Below, piece after piece: positions 52,862 to 61,585 of a stretch of DNA of 64,000 bases. The DNA comes from Solirubrobacterales bacterium (GTDB taxonomy: Bacteria > Actinomycetota > Thermoleophilia > Solirubrobacterales > 70-9). A program made the position numbers and the translations under genes. Each line of letters starts with the position of its first letter. Position 1 is the stretch's first letter. The stretch spans positions 1 through 64,000 of the forward strand of contig JAFKLL010000015.1 in NCBI GenBank assembly GCA_017304845.1, read 5' to 3'. The notes below the pieces were generated by a model that saw only the letters and a program-made list of their open reading frames with translations, made no database searches and had not been told where the DNA came from.

Positions 52862-54469
52862 ATGGCTACCGAAACCGTCGCCGAATCCGAGTCCGCGACC
52901 ACCCCCGCCCTCGAGTCGTTCAATCCCGCGACCGGAGAGCTGGTCGGCACCGTCGAGACGATCACGCCCGATCAGGTCCAGGGTGTCGTCGACGAGGTCG
53001 CCCGGATCCAGCCGGCCTGGGCGGAGCTCTCTCCGTCGGACCGCGCCAACTACCTGAAGCGCGCCGCGACGGTCCTGCTCGACCGTCTCGACGAGATCGC
53101 CGCGCTGCTCTCCCAGGAGCAGGGCAAGCCGATCTCCGAGTGCTACACGATGGAGCTGATCCCCTCGATCGACGCGCTGCGCTGGTGCGCCAAGGAGGGG
53201 CCCGGCATCCTCAAGGCCGAGAAGATCTCCTACCCGCAGCCCTTCTTCAAGACCAAGCGGTCCAAGTTCAAGTTCCAGCCGATCGGCGTGGTCGGCGTGA
53301 TCGCCCCCTGGAACTACCCGTGGACGATCCCGATGCAGGAGATCGCGATCGCCCTGATGTGCGGCAACGGCGTCGTGCTGAAGCCGGCCAGCCTCACCCC
53401 GCTCCTCGGCGAGGCGATCCAGAGCGTCTTCGAGGACGCCGGCCTGCCCAAGGGCCTGGTCCGCAACGTCCACGGCGGCGGCCGGATCGGCGACGCCCTG
53501 ACCAAGTCCACCGCCGGCAAGATCTTCTTCACCGGCTCGGTCCCGGTCGGCTACAAGGTCGGCGAGGAGTGCGCCAAGCTGATGAAGGGCTGCGTGCTCG
53601 AGCTGGGCGGCAAGGACCCGATGATCGTGCTCGAGGACGCCAACATCGACTTCGCCATCTCCGGCGCGGTCTGGGGCGGCTTCGCCAACGCCGGCCAGAC
53701 CTGCGCCGGGATCGAGCGGGCCTACGTGCGCCGTGAGGTGTCCGACAAGTTCATCGAGGGCGTGGTCGCCGGGGCGAGCGCGCTCAAGGTCGGCGACCCC
53801 TCCGAGGTCGATACCGAGATCGGCCCGATGGTGTCCAAGGACCAGTACGACCTGGTCCGGGAGCTGGTCGACGACGCGGTCGCCAGCGGCGCGACCCTGC
53901 GCTGCGGCGGCCCGGTCGACGTCGAGGGCTTTCCCGAGGGCAACTTCATCGCCCCCGTCGTGCTGACCGACGTCACCCACGACATGCGGATCATGAACGA
54001 GGAGATCTTCGGCCCGGTGTTGCCGATCATGACCGTCGACTCCGACCAGGAGGCGCTCGACCTCGCCAACGACTCCGAGTTCGGCCTCGGCTCCTCGGTC
54101 TGGACCAAGGACCGTCAGCGCGGCGAGCGGATCGCCGACAAGATCGACGCCGGCATGGTCTGGATCAACGACCACATGTTCACCCACGGCGCCTGCCAGT
54201 GCACCTGGGGCGGGGTCAAGGATTCCGGCCTCGGCCACTCCCACTCGAAGTTCGGCTTCTACGAGTGCGTCGAGATCAAGCTGGTCACCTACGAGCCCGG
54301 CCTGACCCGGAACTTCTGGTGGCACCCGTACGACGAGACCCTCGCCAAGGCGATGAAGTCCTCGGCCAACCTGCTCTACGGCAAGGGCGGCCAGCGGATC
54401 GAGGCGCTCAAGTCGGGCGCCGGCCCGCTGCTGCAAGTCGGCAAGCGGATCACCAAGCGCGGCTCCTGA
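52862..54469 (+). CDS. Aldehyde dehydrogenase (succinate-semialdehyde-dehydrogenase-like)
   Basis: A 535-aa enzyme with a C-terminal extension beyond the usual ~480. Motifs: APWNYPWTIPMQEIAIALM, general base in LELGGKDP, nucleophile in AGQTCAGIER and EEIFGPVLPI. The last ~60 residues (EPGLTRNFWWHPYDETLAKA onward) are an added tail. Start at ATG 52862 just ahead of the acidic N-terminus MATETVAESES; an open frame back to 52754 runs through the terminator and is not real. A large hairpin follows the stop. Confidence 0.9.
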   Translation: MATETVAESESATTPALESFNPATGELVGTVETITPDQVQGVVDEVARIQPAWAELSPSDRANYLKRAATVLLDRLDEIAALLSQEQGKPISECYTMELIPSIDALRWCAKEGPGILKAEKISYPQPFFKTKRSKFKFQPIGVVGVIAPWNYPWTIPMQEIAIALMCGNGVVLKPASLTPLLGEAIQSVFEDAGLPKGLVRNVHGGGRIGDALTKSTAGKIFFTGSVPVGYKVGEECAKLMKGCVLELGGKDPMIVLEDANIDFAISGAVWGGFANAGQTCAGIERAYVRREVSDKFIEGVVAGASALKVGDPSEVDTEIGPMVSKDQYDLVRELVDDAVASGATLRCGGPVDVEGFPEGNFIAPVVLTDVTHDMRIMNEEIFGPVLPIMTVDSDQEALDLANDSEFGLGSSVWTKDRQRGERIADKIDAGMVWINDHMFTHGACQCTWGGVKDSGLGHSHSKFGFYECVEIKLVTYEPGLTRNFWWHPYDETLAKAMKSSANLLYGKGGQRIEALKSGAGPLLQVGKRITKRGS

Positions 54470-54936
54470 TTCAGCGTCGAAAGAAACGACGATTTCCCCC
54501 GGCATTCGGGGTAAATCGTCGTTTCTTCCTGCTCGGGGTGGTTTCCGTGCTGGCCGTTGCCGGATGCGGGTCGGGTGACGGCTCGGACGGTGAGACCGGC
54601 CCCGTGAAGGAACCGGCGCCGGCCGTGCCGAAAGCCGCCGCGCCGAAGCTCCCGCCTTCGCATTGCCCGGCCGACTCGTCGAACTGCACCGTGGCCAGCG
54701 GTCGGGTGATCTACGTCGAGAAGGTCGATCCCGACGGTGATGGGGACGCCCACTTCGTCACCGCCTCCAAGCAGGGCGTGACCCTGCCCGGGATCACGAT
54801 CTTCGACGTCCGGGCCGATCTCCGTCCCGACCCTTTGCCCGGGGTCGGCGACCTGGTCGGCGGCGCCGGCCCGGTCTATCCCGGCCACGCCGGTCAGAAG
54901 CAGATCCAGGTCGAGGAGTTCCACGTAGCCCCGTAG
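54469..54936 (+). CDS. Tat-type lipoprotein with uncertain start
   Basis: The mature part is clear: lipobox LAVAGC, a Gly/Asp-rich linker, then a small domain with two Cys (SHCPADSSNC) and VEKVDPDGDGDAHFVTASKQ. The export signal NRRFFLLGVVSVLAVAGC fits a twin-arginine lipoprotein signal, but no ATG, GTG or TTG precedes the Arg pair in frame. Candidates are ATT 54469 or CTG 54466, overlapping the preceding TGA, or GTG 54538, which would remove the Arg pair. Codons 54481-54527 also form a long hairpin. The coding call is good, the start is not. Confidence 0.6.
   Translation: MQRRKKRRFPPAFGVNRRFFLLGVVSVLAVAGCGSGDGSDGETGPVKEPAPAVPKAAAPKLPPSHCPADSSNCTVASGRVIYVEKVDPDGDGDAHFVTASKQGVTLPGITIFDVRADLRPDPLPGVGDLVGGAGPVYPGHAGQKQIQVEEFHVAP
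54481..54527. terminator. Long perfect hairpin after the aldehyde dehydrogenase
   Basis: Fifteen-base arms (AAGAAACGACGATTT at 54481-54495, complement at 54513-54527) continue, past one mismatch, into CCCCG/CGGGG with a five-base loop. It begins 12 bases after the stop and its right arm is followed by TCCTGC, so it can act as a terminator. It also lies inside the apparent signal-peptide codons of the lipoprotein gene. Confidence 0.7.
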
Positions 54937-54953
54937 ATGGGACACTGCCTCGG

Positions 54954-55628
54954 ATGTCTGACGGGTCTGAGAACGCGATTCGGCTGAGTGGGCTCGGTCG
55001 GGACTACGGCGACCGGCCGGCGCTGACCGGGGTCGATCTCGAGCTGCCCGCCGACGCCTCGCTGGCCGTGCTGGGGCCGAACGGCTCCGGCAAGAGCACC
55101 CTGCTCCGGATCCTGGCGACCCTGCTCCGGCCCAGCCGCGGCGAGGTCTCGGTGCTCGGGACCGAGCTTCCGAAGGACGCCTGGAAGCTGCGCGGGCGGA
55201 TCGGCTACCTCGGTCATCAGCCGATGCTCTACGAGGACCTGAGCGGCCGGGAGAACCTCGAGTTCCAGGCCCGCATGTACGGGATCCCCGCGGCCGAGGC
55301 CAAGGCCCGGATCGACGCCGACCTCGAAGTGGTCGGCATGGGCCGTCGGGCCGGCGACCGGGTCAGCGACTACTCGGCCGGCATGAAGCAGCGCATCGCG
55401 ATCTGCCGGGCGGTCCTCCATCGGCCGCGGCTGCTGCTGCTCGACGAGCCCGACTCGAACCTCGACCCGGAAGGCCGGGAGGCGGCCCGGTCGCTGATCG
55501 GGCATCCCTGCGACCTCGGCTGGGAGTCCGACGGGCCGGTCACCAGGGTGGTCGTCTCGCATGACCCGCAGGGCGCCCGGGCGGAGGCCGACCAGGTGCT
55601 GGAGCTCCGGATCGGAGCGGCCGCGTGA
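54954..55628 (+). CDS. ccmA: Haem exporter ATP-binding protein CcmA
   Basis: ABC ATPase (224 aa) of the cytochrome c maturation haem-handling complex. Walker A GPNGSGKSTLL, Q-loop in GYLGHQPMLYEDL, signature DYSAGMKQRIAICRA, Walker B LLLLDEPDSNLD and switch His in VVSHD. First gene of a run ccmA-ccmB-ccmC-ccmD-like-hemA-hemC-cobA/hemD. GTG of ccmB overlaps its stop. Confidence 0.9.
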   Translation: MSDGSENAIRLSGLGRDYGDRPALTGVDLELPADASLAVLGPNGSGKSTLLRILATLLRPSRGEVSVLGTELPKDAWKLRGRIGYLGHQPMLYEDLSGRENLEFQARMYGIPAAEAKARIDADLEVVGMGRRAGDRVSDYSAGMKQRIAICRAVLHRPRLLLLDEPDSNLDPEGREAARSLIGHPCDLGWESDGPVTRVVVSHDPQGARAEADQVLELRIGAAA

Positions 55629-56305
55629 CCCCCTCGCGCCAGGCCTTCATGGCCGTGGTCGGCAAGGACCTGCGGATCGAGCTGCGGACGATGCGCTCGC
55701 TCCCGGCCATGGTCCTGTTCGCGGTGACCACCTTCATCATCTTCCGCTTCGGCCTCGACCGGACCGCGCTCTCGGGCAGCCTGGCCTCGGGCGTGGTCTG
55801 GACCACCCTGCTGTTCGCAGCGGTGCTGGGGATCAACCGGATCTTCCTGGCCGAACGGGAGGAGGGCGGCTTCGACGCGTTCCGGCTGGCCCCGGTCGAC
55901 CGGGCGGTGCTCTTCGCGGCGAAGGCGGCGGTCCTCTTCCTCTACCTGGCGGTGCTGGAGTTGATCGTGATCCCGGTCTTCGCCGTGTTCTTCCTCCAGG
56001 AGTGGTCGGGTCTCCTGCCGCTCATCGTGATCCTCATGGCGACCAATCTCGGCTTCGCCGCGCTGGGCACCTTGATCTCCTCGATGGCGGTCAATTCCCG
56101 GGCCCGGGACCTCCTCGTTCCGCTGCTGCTGCTTCCCCTGGTCGTGCCTTTGATGATCGCCGCGACCTCCGCCACCGCGCCGCTGCTGGACGTCGGCGGC
56201 CCGAGCTACGACAAGTTCGGGACTTGGCTGCTCGTGCTCGGTCTATACGATGGGATCTTCTGCCTCGTCGGATATGCCGTTTTCGACTTCCTCCTCGAGG
56301 ACTGA
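55625..56305 (+). CDS. ccmB: Haem exporter membrane protein CcmB
   Basis: A 226-aa permease with about six hydrophobic spans (AMVLFAVTTFIIFRFG, GVVWTTLLFAAVLGINRIFL, AKAAVLFLYLAVLELIVIPV, LLVPLLLLPLVVPLMIAA). The AEREEGGFDAFRLAPVDRA loop after the second span is typical of CcmB. Partner of CcmA, coupled through a GTGA overlap. Confidence 0.92.
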   Translation: MTPSRQAFMAVVGKDLRIELRTMRSLPAMVLFAVTTFIIFRFGLDRTALSGSLASGVVWTTLLFAAVLGINRIFLAEREEGGFDAFRLAPVDRAVLFAAKAAVLFLYLAVLELIVIPVFAVFFLQEWSGLLPLIVILMATNLGFAALGTLISSMAVNSRARDLLVPLLLLPLVVPLMIAATSATAPLLDVGGPSYDKFGTWLLVLGLYDGIFCLVGYAVFDFLLED

Positions 56306-56329
56306 GACGGCACCGGGCGGAATCCGAAA

Positions 56330-57082
56330 ATGTCGGGACGTGGTCTCAAACAACTTTCGATCCTCACGGCGCTCGTCCTGATCGCCGGCTTCGCGCTGGT
56401 CTTCTTCTGGGTGCCGATGGACGCCGACCAGGGCTTCAAGCAGAAGATCTTCTACCTGCATGTGCCGCTGGCGATCGTCGCGCTCTGCGGGTTCATCGCC
56501 GGCGGGGTCGAGGGCTTCCGCCACCTGCGCTCCGGCGACCGGCGGCATGACGCGAACTCCTATGTCTTCATCCACCTCTCGGTGGTCTTCGGGGTCGCCA
56601 CGCTGATCACCGGCTGCCTCTGGGCCAAGGCCTCCTGGGGTCACTTCTGGGTCTGGGACGAGCCGACCCTGGTCAGCTTCCTGATCGTCTTCCTCCTCTA
56701 CTGCACGTACTACCCGTTCCGGTACGCGATCGAGGACCGTGACCGCCAGGCTCGCTACGCCTCGGTCTTCGCGATCATGGCCGGCGCCTTCGTGCCCCTC
56801 AACTTCATGGCCGTACGCATGGCCGAGAGTCTGATCCACCCGCGCGTCTTCGCGACCAGCGGCGGCGGGCTCCCCGGCTCGATGATGTTCACCTTCCTGG
56901 TCTGCCTGGTCGGCGTCGCCCTGCTCTGGGTGACCCTGGTCAAGCTCGAGCTGCTCGGCAAGCAGACCTCGGGCCAGGTCTCGAAGCTGCGGCGCGCGCT
57001 CGAAGCTCAGGGCTTCGGCGGTGGAGAAGAGACGTCCGGAACGGTCGGGCGGCGGATCGCACCAAACCTGGAGGCTCAGTAG
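56330..57082 (+). CDS. ccmC: Cytochrome c assembly protein CcmC
   Basis: Haem-handling membrane protein, 250 aa, about six spans. The periplasmic tryptophan-rich motif WGHFWVWDEP is present, with His in FYLHVP and in SLIHPRV as likely axial ligands. The C-terminal ~50 residues are a soluble extension. No ccmE is in the run. Confidence 0.92.
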   Translation: MSGRGLKQLSILTALVLIAGFALVFFWVPMDADQGFKQKIFYLHVPLAIVALCGFIAGGVEGFRHLRSGDRRHDANSYVFIHLSVVFGVATLITGCLWAKASWGHFWVWDEPTLVSFLIVFLLYCTYYPFRYAIEDRDRQARYASVFAIMAGAFVPLNFMAVRMAESLIHPRVFATSGGGLPGSMMFTFLVCLVGVALLWVTLVKLELLGKQTSGQVSKLRRALEAQGFGGGEETSGTVGRRIAPNLEAQ

Positions 57083-57298
57083 ATGTTTGACGCAGTACCC
57101 AACGACTCGACCGGCTACGTCGTCGCCGCCTACATGGTCTTCCTGATCCTGCTGCTGGTCTACCTGGGGATCCTCGGGGCCAAGTTCCAGCGGATCAGCC
57201 GCGACATCGCGGAGCTGACCGAAGAGGTCGAGGCCGGGCAGACGCCCGCCGCCCCGGCCGCCACCGAGACCGGCGCCAAAGAGCCGTCCGGTGTCTGA
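57083..57298 (+). CDS. CcmD-like small membrane protein
   Basis: A 71-aa protein starting immediately after the ccmC stop. One membrane span (YVVAAYMVFLILLLVYLGIL), then a cytoplasmic helix (KFQRISRDIAELTEEVE) and a Pro/Ala tail. Position and topology match CcmD, which links CcmC to the haem chaperone; sequence in this family is too poorly conserved for certainty. Overlaps hemA by eight bases. Confidence 0.75.
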   Translation: MFDAVPNDSTGYVVAAYMVFLILLLVYLGILGAKFQRISRDIAELTEEVEAGQTPAAPAATETGAKEPSGV

Positions 57299-58616
57299 GC
57301 TCCTAGCACTCGGCCTCTCCCACAAGACCGCCCCGCTGGGGCTCCGCGAACGGCTGGCCCTGCCGGAAGGGCGCGCCGCCGGCCTGATGGCCGACCTGAC
57401 CGGGTCGGGCGCGGCGATCGAGGCGACCGTCGTCTCGACCTGCAACCGGACCGAGGTCTACCTGGTCGCGGTCGACCCGGTGGTGGCGGAATCCGACGTG
57501 CTCTCCGCGCTCGCCTCGCAGGCCGACATCCGCCCGACCGAGCTGGTCGGGCACCTCTACGCGCTGCGTGGCCCCGACGCGGCCCGCCACCTCTTCCAGG
57601 TGACCGCGGGGCTCGACTCGATGATCCTCGGCGAGGCCGAGATCCAGGGTCAGGTCAAGCGGGCCCACGAGCTGTCCCTGGTCGAAGGCGCCTCCGGGCC
57701 GATCCTGGGTCGTCTCTTCCGGGGAGCGATCGCCGCCGGGGGCCGGGCCCGCAACGAGACCGGGATCAGCGAGAAGGGCGTCTCGGTCGCCTCGGTCGCG
57801 GTCACCGAGGCCCGCCGCGCGGTCGGTGACCTTGCCAACCGCCAGGCGCTGGTGGTCGGGGCCGGCGACACCGCCGAGCTGGTCGCCCGGGCGCTGAACA
57901 GCCGCGGCACCGAGTCGGTCTTCATCGCCAACCGTCACTTCGACCGGGCCCAGGGCCTGGCCCAGCGCTTCGGCGGCGAGGCGGCCCGGGTGGCCGACCT
58001 GCCCCAGCGGTTGACCGCACCGGACATCGTCATCTCGGCCACCAACTCGCCCCACCACCTGATCGACCGCGAGCTGCTCGAGCCGGTCATGGAAGCCCGT
58101 GACGGGAAGCCGCTGTTCCTGGTCGACCTCGCCGTCCCCCGGGACATCGATCCCGAGGTCCGGGACCTGCCCGGCGTCACGGTCACCGACATCGACGACC
58201 TGCAGGTCGTGGTCGAGCGCAACGCGGCGGGTCGCGCCGCCGAGGCGCGGAAGGCCGAGCGGATCATCACCGCCGAGCTCGACCTGTTCGAGTCCTGGCT
58301 CGACTCGCTAGAGGTGCTGCCGGCCGTGGTCGCGCTCCGTGAGCGCGCCGACGAGATCGTGCGGAGGGTGCTGGCAGAGAACGAGAACCGTTGGACCGGG
58401 CTGGGCGACGCCGACCGGGAACGGGTCGAGGCGGTCGCCCGGGCGGTCGCGCAGCGCCTGCTCCACGAGCCGACCATCAGGTTGAAGGAGCTGGCCGGGA
58501 CCGAGCCCGCGTACGAGGTCGTCAACACGGTGCGGGAGCTGTTCGGGCTGGATGTCGAGACCGACCCGGGCGGCGGCTCCGAGGCGACGGTCACCCCGAT
58601 CCGCCGCGACGTTTGA
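57291..58616 (+). CDS. hemA: Glutamyl-tRNA reductase
   Basis: First committed enzyme of C5-pathway tetrapyrrole synthesis, 441 aa. Catalytic Cys51 in STCNRTE, GLDSMILGEAEIQGQVK substrate segment, NADPH domain with LVVGAGDTAELVARAL and ISATNSPH, and a C-terminal dimerisation helix. GTG start overlaps the ccmD-like gene. No regulatory leader is visible; it appears embedded in the ccm transcript. Confidence 0.95.
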   Translation: MSELLALGLSHKTAPLGLRERLALPEGRAAGLMADLTGSGAAIEATVVSTCNRTEVYLVAVDPVVAESDVLSALASQADIRPTELVGHLYALRGPDAARHLFQVTAGLDSMILGEAEIQGQVKRAHELSLVEGASGPILGRLFRGAIAAGGRARNETGISEKGVSVASVAVTEARRAVGDLANRQALVVGAGDTAELVARALNSRGTESVFIANRHFDRAQGLAQRFGGEAARVADLPQRLTAPDIVISATNSPHHLIDRELLEPVMEARDGKPLFLVDLAVPRDIDPEVRDLPGVTVTDIDDLQVVVERNAAGRAAEARKAERIITAELDLFESWLDSLEVLPAVVALRERADEIVRRVLAENENRWTGLGDADRERVEAVARAVAQRLLHEPTIRLKELAGTEPAYEVVNTVRELFGLDVETDPGGGSEATVTPIRRDV

Positions 58617-59491
58617 GCCCCGCCCTGCGGATCGCCACCCGGCCCAGCCCCCTGGCGCTGGCCCAGACCCGCCTCGTGGCGGATCTCCTGGCCGCCGACA
58701 CCGCGCTGGTCGAGGTCGCCAACCAGACCGGCCCCGGTGACAAGGAGCGCTTCGTGCGAGGGGTCGAGCAGGCGGTGCTCTCGGGCGGCGCCGAGCTCGG
58801 GGTCCACTCCGCCAAGGACCTGCCGGGCGAGATGGAGGGCGGGCTCGTGATCGCGGCCGTGCCACCCCGGGCGGACGTCAGAGACGCCTGGATCGGACCG
58901 GGCGGCTCGCTGGAGGAGATCCCCGAGGGGGCGCGGGTGGGGACGTCGAGCCTGCGCCGACGGGCCCAGCTGCTGGCGCTCCGGCCGGACCTGGTGCCGG
59001 TGCCGATGAACGGCAACGTCGACACCCGCATCGCGAAGCTCCGGGCCGGCGAGTGCGACGGTCTCGTCCTCGCGATGGCCGGGCTCGAACGACTCGGTCG
59101 GGCCGACGAGGCGAGCTTCGCCTTCGACCCGGATCGGATGACCCCGGCCGCCGGCCAGGGCGCGCTGGTCGTGCAGGGGAGGACCAACGGGCCCGGCCTC
59201 GAGGAGGCCGGGGCGATCGGCGACGAGGACTCCGAACGCGCCCTGACCGCCGAGCGGGCCGCCGTGGTCGCGATCGGGGCGGACTGCGACAGCTCGGTCG
59301 GGTTCCACGCCCGCCTGCTCGAGGGTCAACTGACGATCGACGGGTTCGCCGGCCTTGCCGACGGCTCGGCCTGGCTCCGCGACCGGGTCGAGGGCGATCC
59401 GTCCCGGCCCGCCGAGCTGGGCCGCGAGCTGGCCGGGAGGATGCTCGCGGCGGGGGCGGACGCCCTGCTCGCGGGTACGCTGGACGCGTGA
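58613..59491 (+). CDS. hemC: Porphobilinogen deaminase (hydroxymethylbilane synthase)
   Basis: A 292-aa enzyme, a little short for the family. Starts TTG overlapping the hemA stop (TTGA): LRIATRPSPLALAQT. Active-site HSAKDLPGEM, SSLRRRAQLLALRPD and GNVDTR are present, and the dipyrromethane-cofactor Cys225 is in GADCDSSVGFHARL. The region between the first strand and HSAKD is about 15 residues shorter than usual. Confidence 0.93.
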   Translation: MSPALRIATRPSPLALAQTRLVADLLAADTALVEVANQTGPGDKERFVRGVEQAVLSGGAELGVHSAKDLPGEMEGGLVIAAVPPRADVRDAWIGPGGSLEEIPEGARVGTSSLRRRAQLLALRPDLVPVPMNGNVDTRIAKLRAGECDGLVLAMAGLERLGRADEASFAFDPDRMTPAAGQGALVVQGRTNGPGLEEAGAIGDEDSERALTAERAAVVAIGADCDSSVGFHARLLEGQLTIDGFAGLADGSAWLRDRVEGDPSRPAELGRELAGRMLAAGADALLAGTLDA

Positions 59492-61020
59492 GCGACGCTG
59501 ATCCAGACGCGGCGGCCAGGCCTGTCCCGGTCGCCCTGGTCGGGGCCGGACCGGGCGATGCCGGGCTGATGACCCGTCGTTCGCTGGAGCTGATCGCGGC
59601 GGCCGACGTCATCTACTACGACCGTCTGATCCCGCCCGATGCGCTGGAGGGCGCTCGGCCCGAGGCGGACCTGGTCTACGTCGGCAAGGAGCCGGGCCGA
59701 CCCGGGCTCGGCCAGGCGGAGATCAACCGGAGGCTGGTCGAGAGCGGCCGGGCCGGGCTCCGAACCGTCCGCCTCAAGGGCGGCGATCCCTTCCTCTTCG
59801 GCCGTGGCGCCGAGGAGGCGGAGGCGCTGCGGGAGGCCGGCCTGGAGTTCGAGGTGGTTCCGGGGGTCACCGCCGGGGTCGCGGCCAGCGCCTACGCCGG
59901 CATCCCGGTGACCCATCGCGATCAGTCCGCCGCCGTGACCTTCGCCACCGGCCACGAGGACCCGGAGCAGCCGGAGCTGAAGCTCGACCTGGAACGGCTC
60001 GCGCGGACCCCGGGCACGATCGTCTTCTACATGGGGCTGGGCAAGCTGGGCGCGAACGCCGAGGCGCTGGTCCGCGGCGGCCGGCCCTCGACCGAGCCGG
60101 TGGCCGTGATCGAGCGCGGCACCACGCCCGAGCAGCGGGTCGTCACCGGCACGATCGAGACCATCGCCGACCGGGTCTCCGAGGCCGGGCTGCGTCCGCC
60201 TGCCCTGGTGGTGGTCGGCGAGGTCGTCTCGGCCCGCGATCGCCTGGCCTGGTTCGAGCGGCGCCCGCTCTTCGGCCGCTCCGTGGTCGTGACCCGGGCC
60301 CGCGACCGGGCGTCGGTGCTGGCCGGCAAGCTGCGCGAGGTGGGTGCCGAGGCGATCGAGCTGCCGGTCTCGCGGACCGAGCTGATCGAGGCCGAGGACG
60401 CCCGGGTGGACGGTCCCCTGGAGAGGTTCGCCGCCGAGGGATTCGACCTGGTCTGCTTCACCAGCCCGACCGGGGTCTCGGCCTTCTTCGGCCTGCTCGA
60501 GGGGAGGGGGCTCGACTCGCGGAGCTTCGCCGGCGCGGAGATCGCCGCGATCGGGCCATCGACCGCCCGCGCCCTCTCGGCCCGTGGCCTCCGCGCCGAT
60601 CACCTGCCGGAGCGTTTCGTGGCCGAAGGCATGATCAAGGCCCTGGAGAGCGTGCCGATGGAGGGGCGGAAGGTGCTGATGGCGCGGGCCGAGGAGGGCC
60701 GCGACCTGTTGCCCGACACCCTGGCGGGGCGGGGCGCCGAGGTGACCGTGATGCCGGTCTACCGGACGGTGCCCGAGCCACTCTCGGATCGGGATCTGAC
60801 GCGTGCCTCGGAGGCCGACTTCGTGACCTTCACCTCGGCCTCCTCGGTCCACAACTTCGTGGCCGCCGGAGCCGACCCGGCTCGGTTCGGTCCGGAGGTC
60901 GCGACCATCGGCCCGGTGACCAGCGCCGCCGCCCGCGAGGCCGGCTTCACGGTGCGGGTCGAGGCGGAGCGCCACGACCTGGACGGACTCGTCGAGTCGA
61001 TCCAGGCCGTGGGCTCCTGA
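59488..61020 (+). CDS. cobA/hemD: Fused uroporphyrinogen-III C-methyltransferase and uroporphyrinogen-III synthase
   Basis: A 510-aa bifunctional protein. Residues ~10-255 are the SUMT/CobA part: VALVGAGPGDAGLMTRRSLE, YDRLIPPD, VRLKGGDPFLFGRG and PGVTAGVAASAYAGIPVTHR. Residues ~260-510 are HemD (RSVVVTRARDRASVLAGKL, CFTSPTGVSAFFGLL, FTSASSVHNFV). HemD makes the macrocycle for all tetrapyrroles; CobA diverts it to precorrin-2 for sirohaem or cobalamin. GTG overlaps the hemC stop (GTGA). Confidence 0.94.
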   Translation: MSDADPDAAARPVPVALVGAGPGDAGLMTRRSLELIAAADVIYYDRLIPPDALEGARPEADLVYVGKEPGRPGLGQAEINRRLVESGRAGLRTVRLKGGDPFLFGRGAEEAEALREAGLEFEVVPGVTAGVAASAYAGIPVTHRDQSAAVTFATGHEDPEQPELKLDLERLARTPGTIVFYMGLGKLGANAEALVRGGRPSTEPVAVIERGTTPEQRVVTGTIETIADRVSEAGLRPPALVVVGEVVSARDRLAWFERRPLFGRSVVVTRARDRASVLAGKLREVGAEAIELPVSRTELIEAEDARVDGPLERFAAEGFDLVCFTSPTGVSAFFGLLEGRGLDSRSFAGAEIAAIGPSTARALSARGLRADHLPERFVAEGMIKALESVPMEGRKVLMARAEEGRDLLPDTLAGRGAEVTVMPVYRTVPEPLSDRDLTRASEADFVTFTSASSVHNFVAAGADPARFGPEVATIGPVTSAAAREAGFTVRVEAERHDLDGLVESIQAVGS

Positions 61021-61026
61021 GCGGGC

Positions 61027-61494
61027 TCAGCCGCCGGCGGTGTACTTCGCCCGCTTCAGGGTCAGCTGCGCCGAGCAGCCGCCCTGCCGGGCCTTGATCG
61101 TGAAGGCGGCCTTGTTGGCGTTCACGAGCCGGCCGCTGATCGAGGTCTTCAGCTTCGGGTAGGAGGTCTGCTTCGTGCCCTTGAAGGAGAAGCGGTTGGT
61201 CCGCTTGGGGGCGACCGGGCGCTTCGGCGCGAAGTAGACGCCGGCCACGCCGTCCGAGTCGTAGAGGCCCTCGGGGATGCAGGTCTTGCCGTTCTTCAGC
61301 TTGAACTTGAGGGTCGCGCTGACGCCGGTGATCTTGCCCTTCTCGGTGATGATGTAGCCGCTCTGCTTGCCGAGCGCCTGGTAGTAGGCGCCGTCCTTCG
61401 GCTTGACCTTGGCGGCGGCGGGGCTGGCCACGCCCACCGCGAGGGCGAGTCCGAGCGCGAGGATGGCGAGGCGGGTGAATCGGGATCGGTTCAT
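61027..61494 (-). CDS. Small secreted protein, paralogue of the next gene
   Basis: A 155-aa exported protein (signal to about AAA, residue 28). The mature part is basic and beta-rich: GKITGVSATLKFKLKNGKTC, a middle segment, then ISGRLVNANKAAFTIKARQG and GCSAQLTLKRAKY. Two Cys probably form a disulfide. Shares the pattern I-[ST]-G-R-(x)5-K-A-x-F-T-[IV]-K and the closing AKY with the gene at 61586. Function unknown. Confidence 0.75.
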   Translation of the reverse strand: MNRSRFTRLAILALGLALAVGVASPAAAKVKPKDGAYYQALGKQSGYIITEKGKITGVSATLKFKLKNGKTCIPEGLYDSDGVAGVYFAPKRPVAPKRTNRFSFKGTKQTSYPKLKTSISGRLVNANKAAFTIKARQGGCSAQLTLKRAKYTAGG

Positions 61495-61585
61495 GGTGCT
61501 CCTGGGTTCGTTGCGGGAAACCGGCCGATTATCTGCCGCCCCGCCTCACCGCCACAAGGCTCACTTTGGGGTATGCGGCTCCGGA

